Below are positions 20,042 to 32,069 of a stretch of DNA of 64,000 nt, one piece after another. A model generated the notes under the pieces. That model saw only the letters and a list, made by a program, of their open reading frames with translations, was not told where the DNA came from and searched no databases. Made by a program: the position numbers and the translations under genes. Each line of letters starts with the position of its first letter. Positions within the stretch are counted from its first letter, which is position 1. The DNA is taken from the NCBI GenBank assembly GCA_029204045.2, contig CM055077.1, positions 15,886,584-15,950,583 on the forward strand, read 5' to 3'. The DNA is from Tillandsia leiboldiana. Lineage: Eukaryota > Streptophyta > Magnoliopsida > Poales > Bromeliaceae.

Positions 20042-21706
20042 TTATTTCAAGGAAAGCTTTCCAATTGCTTTACGCAAATGAATAAAACGTTTTTGATCCA
20101 AAGGTTTTGTTAAAAAGTCAGCTAATTGATCTTCAGTTGAAATGTAGGAAATTTGAAGAATATTTGATTCAACTAGCTCTCTAAGAAAATGATATCTAAG
20201 TTCAATGTGTTTTGTTCTTGAGTGCAACACAGGGTTTTTTGAAATGTTTATAGTACTAGTGTTGTCACATAAAACAGTTACCGAAGTTGCTGAAATCCGG
20301 AAGTCGCTCAACACGCTTTTCATCCAAATGAGTTGAGTTGAACAACTACCCGCTGAGATATATTCCGCTTCGGCAGTCGAGAGTGCAATGCAGTTTTGCT
20401 TTTTACTATGCCATGCAACAAGACAATGGCCAAGATAAAAACATGCACCACTCGTACTTTTCCGATCATCCACTGATCCTGCCCAATCGGCATCTGAATA
20501 TCCTATAATGTCAAGACTTGTTCCCATAGGATACCAAATTCCGAAGTTTACAGTTCCTTTGACGTACCGGATGATCCGTTTCACCGCTTTCAGGTGATCC
20601 TCCTTTGGTGCTGACTGATATCTCGCGCAGATCCCAACACAAAAGGATATGTCCGGGCGACTAGCTGTGAGGTAAAGTAGACTACCAATCATACTTCGAT
20701 AGAGTTTCTCGTCTACACTGTCACTAAGAGATTCACTTCCTAATCCCTTATTGCTAGTTCTCATAGGAGTAGGAAAATCTTTAGAATCTTCTAATCCGAA
20801 TTTCTTTACCAACTCCTTTGCATACTTGGATTGACATAGATGGATGCCTTCACCATTTTGTTTCACTTGCAATCCAAGAAAGTAAGTCAATTCGCCCATC
20901 ATGGACATCTCAAATTCGCTTTCCATGGTTTCTACGAATTTAGAAGCATCATTATCCTTTGTTGCTCCAAATACAATGTCATCGACATAGATTTGTGCAA
21001 CAATGAAGTTATCCTGATAATGCTCCACAAAGAGAGTCCGATCTGCTCCCCCTCGAGTATAGCCCTTCTCCAAAAGGTGCTTTGTCAACCTTTCGTACCA
21101 CGCTCGCGGTGCTTGTTTTAAACCGTAAAGAGCCTTTTTCAAACGAAAAATATGGTTAGGTAGTTTACAGTCTACAAAACCTTTCGGTTGAGCCACATAA
21201 ACTTCCTCATTTAAAAACCCATTTAAAAACGCGCTCTTAACGTCCATTTGAAAGAGTTTTATTTTAAAGTGACAAGCAATAGCGAATAAGATACGAATGG
21301 ACTCGAGTCTAGCTACAAGGGCGAACGTTTCATCAAAGTCTATACCTTCTATTTGAGAGTAGCCTTGAGCAACTAAACGTGCTTTGTTCCTGATGATGGT
21401 ACCATCCTCATTTTTCTTGTTCTTGAAAATCTATTTAGTACCGATCACATTGTGTTGCTTCGGAGGCGTCGTTAATTCCCAGACTTTGTTTCGTTCAAAC
21501 TGATGGAGCTCTTCCTGCATTGCTTCAATCCAGTAGTCATCCTGAAGAGCTTCATCGATGTTCTTTGGTTCGATTAAGGAAACGTAACAAGCGAATCCAC
21601 AAACCAACTGTCTCCGAGTTTTGACTCCTTCTTGTGGGTCTCCAATGATGTTTGATTTAGGATGATCCTTGGAGATGCGTAACGTTTGATGTAATGGAGT
21701 ACTCGG
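20042..21706 (-). pseudogene. Copia pol C-terminal half: RT and RNase H (element B)
   Basis: The frame covers the end of the IN/RT linker, RT ([24 protein letters not shown], catalytic YVDD) and RNase H ([18 protein letters not shown]), ending at 20042. A TAG at 21431-21433 replaces the tryptophan codon of GTKWIFKN. The 5' end is cut at 21706 by element C. RT copies the RNA into DNA and RNase H removes the RNA; here neither could be made as a full polyprotein. Confidence 0.88.
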
Positions 21707-22999
21707 TGTTACGGCATTTTTGGTGTTGGCATATTTCGTGAGTCAAGTCAGTGGGTTGAGTCGGAGTCTTGAAGTGATCAAATTGTCAATCAGCAATCGA
21801 AGACTTAGAGAAGATTCAACAAGAGCTCAAGTTGACACTTAGTGTTTTGAGTCTTGAAGATTGAAGGTGAAGAATTGTGGATCTTATAGATCAATCTCAA
21901 GGAAAATGGATTCGGATTGCTTAGGTACGTTTAACTAAATAATTTTGGTGATCCGAATACATTTGAGTAGTTTAGAAACACTTGGATAAGTTTTCATTGC
22001 TTAAAAATCAAAAACTGGACAAATTGGATGTTCAGAATTCTGATCAGGATCAGAATTCCGATCAGGATCAGAATTCCGATCAGGATCAGAATTCCGATCC
22101 GGATCCCGAACCTTGTTTTTTCAGGAATTGCTGAAAAAAAAGACGACGATCAGGATCGCCATAAATCTGATCCGGATCGTCGTGCGGGAAAATTTCTGTT
22201 AAGGCAGTTTTTGATGCTTATCTCTTTCCAAAGGTTTCTAAACTATAAATAGACATTTAGGGTTTCTCAAGAACGTGTGTTCTCTACCGATTAATTTATA
22301 AAACACTTGAGAGCAACCCTAGAGGCTAGGTTTTTATCGTTCTTCTTTATAGCCTCTTTTAGGTCAATTCGATGGTTCCTTCAAGAACATATCTTTGGTC
22401 GAATTGATCTAATCTTTGCTTAGAGATTTCTTCTACGGTTCTTCATTGATAATCTAAGCAAAGGATCACCATCGAAGTCAATATTCTTATCGACTGAGTT
22501 TGCGTCATGGATTCGACGTGGCATCGTGGATTCGGTGTGCTAAAGGCGTTTCGTGGATTCGAAGCGTGCGTTCGTGGATTCGAACGTGAGCAGTGGACGG
22601 GCAAAACGGTGGAGCGCGAGGTCCAAGAAATTGAAGGAGGGGTTAAATCCGTGGAGACGGTAATCACCTTGTTATTCTTCTTTTCTTAGGGATTGTTATT
22701 GCGTGGATATCCAACCGGTCAGCGCGAGGTCCGAAGAAGCTGAAGGAGGGGTTGAGTCCGTGGAGTCGGTAATCACCTTGTTATTCTTCTATTCTTAGTG
22801 GATTGTTATTGCGTGTTGGTCCCGTGGTTTTTCTCCTGGATTGGAGTTTCCACGTATATCTCGGTGTGCTATTTTTATTTTCCGCATTGGTTTTTATTTT
22901 GCACTGAGATTGAGTTTTTAAGTATTACACCTATTCACCCCCCCTCTAGTTGTTTGATAGTACCTATTTAGATCCTTGTGGATCCTATAAAAACCTACA
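21707..22999 (+). repeat. 5' LTR of copia element C, diverged subfamily
   Basis: It begins TGTTACGGCATTTTTGG and ends AAAACCTACA. The layout matches the other LTRs but the sequence is mostly different. Tandem 18-bp units with core GATCAGGATC (about 22025-22110) stand where others have CCGG palindromes. A TATA box lies at 22244-22251, two leader hairpins at 22361-22463, and GTGGATTCG repeats near 22508-22585. It is inserted in element B's pol. Confidence 0.88.
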
Positions 23000-23001
23000 A
23001 G

Positions 23002-23013
23002 TGGTATCAGAGA
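23002..23013 (+). promoter_or_regulatory. Primer-binding site of element C
   Basis: TGGTATCAGAGA lies two bases after the LTR and is complementary to the initiator tRNA-Met 3' end except for the final base. Confidence 0.87.
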
Positions 23014-23036
23014 GGGTTTTAGGTTTATCTATCATT

Positions 23037-24851
23037 ATGGGTGAAAGTGGTAATATTTATAGACCTCCTCTTTTTGATGGGACTAATTATGCTTATTGGA
23101 AAGTGCGGATGAGAGCTTTTCTCATCGCAATTGATGAGCGGGTTTGGCAATCCGTGGAATACGGTTGGGTGCATCCTGTTGAGGAAGTAGGAAATTCTAC
23201 TACCCCAAAACCTCGCTCTAGATGGTCCAAAGAGGAATTTGAAAGATCTTCTTACAATGGGAAAGGTATGAACGCTTTATTTAATTCTCTTTCCTCGACT
23301 GAGTTCACACGAATTTCCGCGTGTGAAACCGCGAAGGAAATTTGGGATATTCTCAAAATTACACATGAGGGTACTAATCTTGTAAAAATTCAAAAGCTCC
23401 AGATGCTTACATGTCAATTTGACTCTATTCATATGGAAGAGCATGAATTGTTTACAGATTATTACACTAGACTTCAAGATGTAATAAATACATGTGCTAA
23501 TTTAGGAGAAAATGTCCCGGAGTCGAGAATTGTAAGAAAAATACTTCGGACTCTTCCGGAACGGTTTAGGGCAAAGGTTACCGCCATTGAAACCGTTAGT
23601 CATCCGGATGAGATGAGTGTAGAGGAATTAGTAGGTGCTTTGCAAACTTATGAAATGACTTTTCCTACTAATCAAGTTTCTTCCAAGTCTTCTTCTAAGC
23701 TTACAGGTATAGCATTCAAATCAACAAAGGAAGAAGATAGCGAATCAAGTTCCGACGATGAAATCTCTTTTGCCGATTTTGAAGAACAATTGGCGCGGAT
23801 CGTAAAGAAATTTCGTCGGAAATTTTGGAAGAATCGAACCGATGGATCTTCATCCACGAAACCTTCTAAAGGATCATCGGGTTCTAAACCCTCTAACCTC
23901 AAAAGCTTTGCAAAACCTTCTAAAGAAAAAGAAAAAGATGATTTCGAAGGGGAAATCCAATGCTATAGATGCAAAGGCTACGGCCATTTTTCAACGGAAT
24001 GTCCTTCTCCGAAATCATATAAAAAGAAGGCTTTGCAAGCGAAAACTTGGGACGATTCTACTTCTAATGAATCGACCTCAAGTAAAGAGGAAAAAGTCGT
24101 TGCCTTACATGCCTCTCATATTCCCTCTTCTAATGTTTGCTTATCATCTTTAATCACTGACTCTATTCCTTTGATTTTGCATGAAACATCAACATCCGGC
24201 GGAGAGTCATCAAGTGAGGGGGAGTCGGACGAAGAAGAACTCGTTGAGGCATACCAACAACTTCTTGCGGAATCTAAGAAGATGGTCAAGCATATCAAGA
24301 AGTTGAGGAAGCAACGACTTGAAAATCAAGACGAGAATCATGCTTTAAAGATCAAACTTCATGATCTCGAGGAGGAACGAGAGCTTTTATTGGATAATAA
24401 TAAAATCCTCCAAGAAAAAATAAATCAATCGGAAACGGTCGTTAATTCCCATATTAACAAGATTGATTTTCTTGAAAAGCAGTTTGAGGAAATTCATGTC
24501 ACCAATCAAGCATTGACCAAGCAAGTTCATCAACTTAAATCCGACATACAAAGGATTTCAACCGGTTCCAACAAACTTGAATGTATGTCCGGATTAGGTC
24601 AAACAAGCAAGGTTGGTTTGGGATTCAAAAAGAACCAAACTGTGAAGGCTTCAAGTTCCACAACTAAATTGAAAGGAAGAACTTGTCACCTATGTGGACT
24701 TGAAGGACATTTGGTGAAGGATTGCCCGAAAAAGAGAAAGAAAAATTCTTCGGCAACTTCATCTACGGAGCGAACTCAACGGAATCAAAAGACACATCAA
24801 GTCAAAGGAGTTCACTCAACCCACCAAAGGTCCGAGCCACATCATCAATCA
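23037..24851 (+). pseudogene. Copia gag, 3'-truncated (element C)
   Basis: The frame opens at the ATG at 23037 (MGESGNIYRPPLFDG) and is unbroken. It has the UBN2-like capsid region, an acidic linker, knuckle CYRCKGYGHFSTEC, a long coiled coil (near residues 425-520), and a second knuckle CHLCGLEGHLVKDC. It differs clearly from the gags of A, D, E and G, which places C in its own subfamily. At 24852 it runs into the leader of element D, which adds a few foreign codons before a stop at 24896. PR and the rest of pol are missing. No frameshift or stop is seen in the gag itself. Confidence 0.88.
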
Positions 24852-24888
24852 TACAAGTGGTATCAGAGCGGGAATAGGGTTGTAAACA

Positions 24889-26910
24889 ATGGTTGAAGGT
24901 GGAAACATCAACCGACCCCCGTTCTTCGATGGAACAAATTATGCGTACTGGAAAGTACGGATGAAAGCCTTTTTAATTTCCATCGACGAACGGGTGTGGC
25001 AATCAATTGAATTAGGATGGTCTAATCCAACTGAATTTATTGGTGATGTTCGCACCTTAAAACCTAGGTCGAAATGGACCAAGGAAGAGTTAGATTCATC
25101 TTCTTACAATGGCAATGGAATTAATGCTATTTTTAATGCCTTATCTCAAACTGAATTTTCTCGCGTCTCGGCATGTGAGACTGCGAAAGAAATCTGGGAT
25201 GTTCTTCAGGTTACACATGAGGGAATTAACCTCGTGAAGATTCAGAAACTGGAAATGCTTACGAGCAAGTTTGACTCTATCTTAATGGCAGAAAATGAAT
25301 CTTTCACGGACTACTATACACGATTGCAAGACATCGTAAACTCATGTGCTAATCTGGGAGAGAAGATTCCAGAATTTAAGATTGTAAGAAAGATCTTAAG
25401 AACTCTTCCTGAACGATTTCGCCCAAAGGTTACTGCCATTGAAACTATTAAACACCCGGACGAAATACGTGTAGAAGAATTAGTTGGTTCATTACAAACT
25501 TATGAAATGACATTTACTACTAACAATTCTTCTGGAAAGGCATCCACTTCTAAGTCTTCAGGTTATGCGTTGAAAACAACTAAGGAAGAAGACGCGGATA
25601 CATCCTCCTCAGACGATGACGAGAACCTTTCTATGGAGGAATTTGAGAAGCAGCTCGCTCTCTTGACAAGGAATTTTCGCCGCAATTTTCGAAGGGGTAA
25701 TTCAAGCAAATCCCCATCCTTCGGAAAGTTGAACAAAGGCAAGGGTACTTCAAGTTACAAGCCAAGAAAGCAAGAGAACTTCTCAAAGGATAAGAAAAGT
25801 TCAGAGGGACAACTACAATGCTTCAAATGTCGAGGCTACGGCCACATTGCAACGGAGTGTCCTAACAAGTATCCGGCAAAGAAGAAGGCGATGCAAGTCA
25901 TCACTTGGGATGACAACTCAACGTCAAATGAGTCGTCTTCGAGTGATGAAGAAAAGAGCTCCACCGCATTCCACGCGTCCGTATCTTCACCCTTCATGTG
26001 CTTTATGGCAAGTACATCCGAGTCGTTGTCCAACTCCACTGTTGAAAAGAATGCAACGGACAATGAATCGGATGATTCGGAAGGTGGAGATTTTGCTCTA
26101 GCCTATCACAGATCTTTACGGGATTTAAAGAAACCGGCTAAGCAAAACAAGGGGTTGAGAGGGAGATTGCAGGATCTCGAAGAAGAAGTAAAAAGGGTAA
26201 CTTCTCTCTCGACCGATCTTGAAGTGGAAAGGGATAATCTGATAAAGGCAAATGTTTCCCTTCAAGAGTCCAATGAGCAACTCGAGAAGAACTATATAGA
26301 CATGGTGAACAAAGCGAACTATTTCTTGAAGCTCTACGGCGAGGCCCGACGGGAAAAATTGGAAATGACAGAGACCATTTGCCAACTCAAGGATGACTTA
26401 CAGCAATTTTCTTTTGGAAGGAGTAAGTTGGATAAACTTCTTGGTCTTGGTCAAACAAACAAGTTCGGCCTCGGATACAATCGAACTGAAGACAATTTTA
26501 GTTCAGTTGGGACAGTCTTTGTGCCTCAGTCGGTATCTCCTCCTCCGACACCGGAAATCATGACAACCAACGACAACAAGCCTACTTCATCCTCTTCAGA
26601 ATCCTCAAGCACAAAGGTATGTTTTCGTTGTAATTTTGCATGGCACATTGAAAGAAATTGCAAGATTGGAGCTCAAAGATCAAATCAACCACATCTTGCA
26701 ACTGCTACCAATAAGTTCACTCCCCGGAATTCAAAGAAGGATTTTCCTAAAGAAAAGGACATTGGTAGTACTTCAAACAAGACGATGACAAAAGAAAAAG
26801 ACCAATCATGCAAGACGTCTTCATCAAGGAAAACTTCTCAACCATTGCCAACATACTCCAAAACTCAAAAGGTTTGGGTATGCAAAGGTGAAACCCCTCC
26901 TTGTCTTTAA
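24889..26910 (+). CDS. Copia gag (element D)
   Basis: A 673-codon unbroken frame starts at [15 protein letters not shown]. It has the capsid region (about residues 70-205), a Ser/Asp-rich linker, knuckle [14 protein letters not shown], a coiled coil (about 400-500), and a second knuckle [14 protein letters not shown] in which the usual glycine before histidine is tryptophan. The frame reads to GETPPCL and stops at TAA (26908-26910) created by foreign filler. Other family members continue into protease here. It could encode Gag without protease; the same end occurs in element G. Confidence 0.85.
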   Translation: MVEGGNINRPPFFDGTNYAYWKVRMKAFLISIDERVWQSIELGWSNPTEFIGDVRTLKPRSKWTKEELDSSSYNGNGINAIFNALSQTEFSRVSACETAKEIWDVLQVTHEGINLVKIQKLEMLTSKFDSILMAENESFTDYYTRLQDIVNSCANLGEKIPEFKIVRKILRTLPERFRPKVTAIETIKHPDEIRVEELVGSLQTYEMTFTTNNSSGKASTSKSSGYALKTTKEEDADTSSSDDDENLSMEEFEKQLALLTRNFRRNFRRGNSSKSPSFGKLNKGKGTSSYKPRKQENFSKDKKSSEGQLQCFKCRGYGHIATECPNKYPAKKKAMQVITWDDNSTSNESSSSDEEKSSTAFHASVSSPFMCFMASTSESLSNSTVEKNATDNESDDSEGGDFALAYHRSLRDLKKPAKQNKGLRGRLQDLEEEVKRVTSLSTDLEVERDNLIKANVSLQESNEQLEKNYIDMVNKANYFLKLYGEARREKLEMTETICQLKDDLQQFSFGRSKLDKLLGLGQTNKFGLGYNRTEDNFSSVGTVFVPQSVSPPPTPEIMTTNDNKPTSSSSESSSTKVCFRCNFAWHIERNCKIGAQRSNQPHLATATNKFTPRNSKKDFPKEKDIGSTSNKTMTKEKDQSCKTSSSRKTSQPLPTYSKTQKVWVCKGETPPCL

Positions 26911-26974
26911 TCGTTCTACGATTAAATCTTGTGTAGTTTATGTAGACTATTTTCTTTTCTTCTTTTTCTTTTGG
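26906..26974 (+). other. Filler at the gag-pol deletion junction (element D)
   Basis: About 70 bp stand where PR, the pre-integrase domain and the zinc-binding IN N-terminus should be (roughly 640 bp in F). The filler starts with a perfect 8-bp inverted repeat, TTTAATCG-TTCTA-CGATTAAA, and continues into a pyrimidine-rich tract. Element G has the same filler (about 55877-55950) with minor changes. Confidence 0.75.
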
Positions 26975-28989
26975 CCGACCCGTCAACCATCTTTGGGAGG
27001 TAAATGGTACATTCTCTTATTGGTTGATGATTTCTCTAGGTTTTCTTGGGTAGCATTTTTAAAAGAGAAAGCTGATACGTTTGACTCTTTTCATGAGATT
27101 TGCCATCGTATTATGATTGAAAAGAATGAAAAGATCATTCGTGTTAGAAGTGATAGAGGTGGAGAATTCATAAATTCAAAATTCATTGATTTTTGCACTT
27201 CAAATGGCATTAAACATGAATTCTCGGCACCCTATACACCTCAGCAGAATGCTGTTGTTGAGCGCAAAAACTGGGTTGTTCAAGAGATGGCGCGTGTGAT
27301 GCTTCATAGCCGGAATTTACCGCTACATTTTTGGGCTGAAGCCGTGAACACCGCTGTCTATGTCATTAATAGAGTTTACTTGCGCCCAGGAACTTTAAAT
27401 ACACCATATGAGCTGTGGTTTAGTAGAAAATCGGATATCAAATACTTTCGTATCTTCGGGAGTCGATGTTACATTTTACGTGACCGTGAAAATCTTGGAA
27501 AGTTCGACTCTCGAAGTGATGAAGGGATCTTTTTGGGTTATTCTACGAATAGCAGAGCATATCGAGTATTTAACATTGAATCTAAGACGATCGTAGAATC
27601 TATAAATGTTAAAGTAGATGAAGCTTTTCACTTTGGATCTGGAAAATCTACCCTCGATATCTCTCTAGATGATGATTCACCTGCTAGTGCATCTTCTCAT
27701 GATAATACTTCCAATATTAATGATGCATCTAATGGTTCTTCTAGTTTATCTGATGTGCAGGAATCATCTCATGTACCTCCGAGTACTCCGTTTCAACAAA
27801 CGTTACGAATCTCCAAGGATCATCCGGAATCGAACATCATTGGAGATCCACAAGAAGGAGTTAGAACTCGGAAGCAGTTGGTTTGTGGATTCGCTTGCTA
27901 CGTATCTTTAATCGAACCAAAGAACATAGATGAAGCTCTTCAGGATGACTACTGGATTAAAGCAATGCAGGAAGAGCTCCATCAATTTGAGCGAAACAAA
28001 GTCTGGGAATTAACGAAGCCTCCAAAGCAACATAATGTAATAGGTACCAAATGGATCTTCAAGAACAAGAAAAATGAGGATGGTACTATCATCAGGAACA
28101 AGGCACGATTAGTTGCTCAAGGCTACTCTCAAGTAGAAGGTATAGACTTTGATGAAATTTTCGCCCCTGTAGCTAGACTCGAGTCCATTCGTATACTATT
28201 TGCTATTGCTTGTCATTTTAAAATCAAATTATTTCAAATGGACGTTAAGAGCGCATTTCTAAATGGGTTTTTAAGTGAGGAAGTTTATGTGGCTCAACTG
28301 AAAGGTTTTGTAGATCATAAACAACCTAACCATGTTTTTCGTTTGAAAAAGGCTCTTTACGGTCTGAAACAAGCACCGCGAGCATGGTACGAAAGGTTAA
28401 CAAAGCACCTTTTGGAGAAGGGCTATACTCGAGGGGGAGCTGATAGGACTCTCTTTGTGAAGCATTATCAAAGCAATTTCATTGTAGCACAAATCTGTGT
28501 CGATGACATTGTATTTGGCGCAACAAGAGATAATGATGCTTCTAAATTCGCGGAGACCATGGAAAGCGAATTTGAGATGTCCATGATGGGCGAATTGACT
28601 TATTTTCTTGGATTGCAAATTAAACAAAATGATGAAGGTATTCACTTGAGTCAATCCAAGTATGCAATGGAGTTGGTCAAAAAGTTTGATCTAGAAAATT
28701 GTAAAGATTTTCCAACTCCAATGGGAACTAGCCACAAGGGACTTGGAAGTGAATCACATAGTGAGAATGTATACGAGAAACTGTATAGAAGTATGATTGG
28801 AAGTCTACTTTACCTCACGGCTAGTCGCCCGGATATATCCTTTAGTGTTGGGATTTGCGCGAGATATCAATCAGCACCAAAGGAGGTTCACCTGAAAGCG
28901 GTGAAACGGATCATCCGGTACATCAAAGGATCAATTAATTTCGGAATTTGGTATCCTATGGGAACAAGTCTGGATATTGTTGGATACTC
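26975..28989 (+). pseudogene. Copia pol, IN core-RT-RH start (element D)
   Basis: The frame resumes at [14 protein letters not shown] core residues are visible ([25 protein letters not shown]), but the HHCC zinc domain and PR are gone. RT follows ([32 protein letters not shown]). The catalytic YVDD box is CVDD (28496-28507), which should impair RT. IN also shows G to A and R to W changes next to the catalytic glutamate. The frame breaks at 28989, within the first RNase H motif, at the LTR of element F. Confidence 0.85.
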
Positions 28990-29312
28990 TGTTGGGTTAT
29001 ATGTAATACGGATCTAAATAGGGGAAAAAACACCTATAGGGGTGTGAATAGGTGTAAACGTATAAACACTCAAAAATCATTGCGATAAAAACCCAATGCG
29101 GAAATAAAAAATAATACGCAAGAATTTTACGTAGAAAACTCCATCACCGGAGTAAAAAACCATGGGACCGATAACATGGCAGAAATCCACTAGAATTAAA
29201 ACACGTACAAGGTGATTTACCGTACACAATTACGACTCAACCTTTTCCATACGCTCCTAGAGGATCTTCTCCGCTCGCTCCGCGACGCTTCTCGAATCCA
29301 CGATCTGCGCCC
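28990..29312 (-). repeat. 3' LTR of element F, outer part
   Basis: It starts TGTTGGGTTATATG (plus reading) and stops at CGCCC (29308-29312), where element E is inserted. The LTR continues at 41562. Its outer border cuts D's RNase H; the flanking five bases are TACTC. Confidence 0.9.
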
Positions 29313-30655
29313 TGTTGGGTTATATGTAATACGGATCTAAATAGGGGAAAAAACACCTAGAGGGGGGTGAATAGGTGTAAACGTATAAACACTCAAAAAA
29401 TCGTTGCGATAAAACCCAATGCGGAAATAAAAATAATACGCAAGATTTTTACGTGGAAAACTCCATCACCGGAGTAAAAAACCACGGGACCGATAACACG
29501 GCAGAAATCCACTAGAATTAAAACACGTACAAGGTGATTTACCGTACACACTTACGACTCAACCTTTTCATACGCTCCTAGAGGATCTTCTCCGCTCGCT
29601 CCGCGACGCTTCTCGAATCCACGATCTGCGCCCAACGCCGAATCCACGGCGTCCAACGTCGAATCCACGACGTCCGACCGAATCCACGGTCTTCACCCAA
29701 TAGCACCCTTCGAATCCACGAACGTGCCTCGCTCCGAATCCACGAGAGCGGTTGAACCTTGAATCCACAAGGACACGCGAATCCACGCGCCGATTTTTGG
29801 GGTAAATCGTTGTTTTGGGTGGTGATGATCCGCCGAATACTTAGATCAAAGATAGATCGGAAATACCATCTAAGTATTCATTAGTTTGATTCAACTCGAG
29901 ATGTGAGTATGAAAACCTAGAATCAAACTAATCAATATAGATGAAGAAACATAGAGTATTCTCTAATGATTTCCTTTCTTCTCTATATGTGGATCTATAG
30001 CCGTATAAAATGGTATATGAAAATGACGGCTATAGACTCTGTGGATTCACCCTAGAAAAAGAGTCATAGGGTGTATTTATAGGTTAGAAACCCTAGGAAG
30101 GAGATAAGAATCAAAAACCTAACATTTCTGGAAATTTTACGGACGGCGATCCGGATCGGACTAGCTAGGATCCGGATCGTCGTAACGAGACAGCCAATTC
30201 CAGAAAAACAAAGGTTCGGGATCCGGATCGAAGTGCACGATCCGGATCGTTCATACAGTTTACCAAACATCAACGTTCGGGATCCGGATTGCGAAGCATG
30301 ATCCGGATCGTTCAAGGAAAATGGTAAACTCACTGTTCGGGATCCGGATCAAGAGACTACGATCCGGAATGAACTGATGTATGAACGAACCACCTTCGGG
30401 ATCCGGATCGAACAACCTGATCCGGATCCTGAACATGTCCCAAGTCCAGTTTTTGATTTTTATGCAATGAAAGATTCTTCCAAGTGTTTCTACACTACAA
30501 GAAGTATTCGGATCACACAAAATATTTAGTTAAACATACCTGATCCTTTTGAATTCTTCTTTCTTGAGATTGAGTTAAATGATCCAACTTTCTTCACCTT
30601 CAATCTTCAAGACTTGAGACTTTCACGAAACTACGCCAACTCAAATTCCGTAACA
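29313..30655 (-). repeat. 3' LTR of copia element E
   Basis: It runs from TGTTACGGAATTTGAG (30655, minus reading) to CCCAACA (29313), with the polypurine tract abutting at 30656-30667. About ten GATCCGGAT(C/T) sites lie around 30146-30430. Partner: 40214-41556. Confidence 0.95.
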
Positions 30656-31439
30656 ATCTCCCCCTTTGGCGGTTTCGTGACAAAACATAGATCCACTAAA
30701 GAAAATTCAAAAAGATATTTTTGTTGCTATCACCATACAACAAAAATTTACAATGGAGATCCAAAAATTTAAAAACATGAGATAAACTCCTAAAACAGAC
30801 TCTAGACTTAGACATCTGTACTCTCTGCACAAAGAAATCATTCTTGACAAAAAGAGATCGTTAGATACCTCAAGAATATTTAGCATATAAAACCTAGTAC
30901 AGAGATAGAGTTTATCTAATCACCATGACATTTGAGAATTCAGATATGTAAGAGAATCAAAGTTAAAAACCAACATATCTTCTATGCATTCAAAAACCAA
31001 ATGTCAAAATGTTAGTCCAACATCAACTTGTTAATTATATTACATGCCCAAATAGTTAGTCGAATAGTTAGTCGAGACATGTAAACAATCACAAGATGAA
31101 AACCAAAGTTGAAGTTGAGATCATACTTACCTTGATGTATACAAAATTTTCATCATCAAGATTTTCACAATCATTGTTCAAGTTCCCTTACCTTGATGTT
31201 CATTCACATCATCATTGTACCTTGATATTTCATTCAATTTCATCATTCATTGTTCAAAGTTCTCTCTAACTCTCTCCCCCTTTTTGTCACAAAACAAAGC
31301 CAAAATGTAGTTAAGACTACGAAATGTTAGGAGAGTGAAAAGTTCTAGTAAAACGTAAAACCTGAGAACTAAGCTAAAGTAAGTATAAAACTAAATCCTA
31401 AAATCAAAATCCTGCACAAATAGAAAAGGAAGGTGCAGT
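30656..31439 (-). other. Non-coding 3' region of element E
   Basis: It has the 3' polypurine tract at 30656-30667 and an internal tract at about 31271-31285. The rest is AT-rich with short direct repeats of a TCATCAT/CTTGATGT type near 31130-31240. No gene seen. Confidence 0.65.
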
Positions 31440-32039
31440 TCAGTCGGAGGAGTCGGAGCTGGTACAACTCAGCTTGCTCAAAATCCCTTTAAGCATTGTC
31501 GAGATAGTTGAACACTTCTTCTTGATCTTCTTGTGTTCAGAGGAAATTTGCTGGAGTTCTTTCGATATCCTCTCTTGTGCAGCAGAGAGTCTTTGTTGTT
31601 CCTGGCGAAGCGATTCCAATACAGCAGCGTCTGTATCCTGTCTTTTCGAGTGTGATGGATGCTGTCTAGAAGCAGATGGTGCATCCAATCCCGTAACCCA
31701 TGGAGATTCAGTTTGTAGAATCCCAGAGAGTGAGCGAGCTCTAGTAAGAGGCCTACTATGATAACTTTCACTTCTTAGGACATTCTTTCGTCTTGTATAT
31801 TGCTTAGTTGTTGATGCAGATTTCATAAGCCTTTTGCCCTTGACAGATTTCCTGTTTTCCTCATCAATCTTCTGTTGAACATCTTTGAAGAATTCATCCC
31901 ATTCTTCCGTATCGTACTCCGAGCTGTCCTCCCTGCCTTCGGTTGTCTTATCTTCTGTTGAAACATCCGGTTCCTCTTTTACAGACGTACTCTTGTGCAC
32001 CATTGTGACCAGGAAAAGGATTAACCAAGAGAGTGCCAT
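31440..32039 (-). CDS. ORF3, short form (element E)
   Basis: An unbroken 199-codon frame starts with a hydrophobic segment (MALSWLILFLVTMVH), then an acidic stretch around EEWDEFFKDVQQKIDEEN, a basic/serine-rich middle, and a C-terminal coiled coil (LRQEQQRLSAAQERISKELQ) ending in acidic serines. It lacks the central plant-transposon-like domain of the long forms. It sits behind the same promoter-intron cassette. The hydrophobic start could be a signal anchor, and the coiled coil could allow oligomers. Function is unknown. It is one of two intact ORF3 copies here; the other is in F. Confidence 0.7.
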   Translation of the reverse strand: MALSWLILFLVTMVHKSTSVKEEPDVSTEDKTTEGREDSSEYDTEEWDEFFKDVQQKIDEENRKSVKGKRLMKSASTTKQYTRRKNVLRSESYHSRPLTRARSLSGILQTESPWVTGLDAPSASRQHPSHSKRQDTDAAVLESLRQEQQRLSAAQERISKELQQISSEHKKIKKKCSTISTMLKGILSKLSCTSSDSSD

Positions 32040-32069
32040 TGATCAAAGTGCTTGAGTTAAGAAGGTGTC

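Larger units (their letters stand above)
15547..21706 (-). mobile_element. Copia (Sirevirus-like) element B, 5'-truncated
   Basis: Reading leftward it has the C-terminal half of pol, the pol-ORF3 spacer, the ORF3 cassette, polypurine tracts and the 3' LTR. Its 5' half is cut by the LTR of element C at 21707 and is not found elsewhere in the window. It may lie in the gap, beyond the window, or be lost. Confidence 0.88.
24852..28989 (+). mobile_element. Copia element D, internal region without 5' LTR
   Basis: It starts CAAG followed by the primer-binding site TGGTATCAGAGC (24858-24869), exactly at the LTR/leader boundary of this family, but no LTR precedes it; element C's gag is joined instead. 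Gag is followed by a pol lacking PR. The copy ends at 28989 inside RNase H, where element F is inserted. Its 3' part was not found in the window. Confidence 0.85.

Noticed and set aside
28397..28654. Recurring 85-codon frame opposite RT (also near 34467, 47216 and 54195)
   Set aside because: Antisense shadow of the RT domain, conserved only because RT is.
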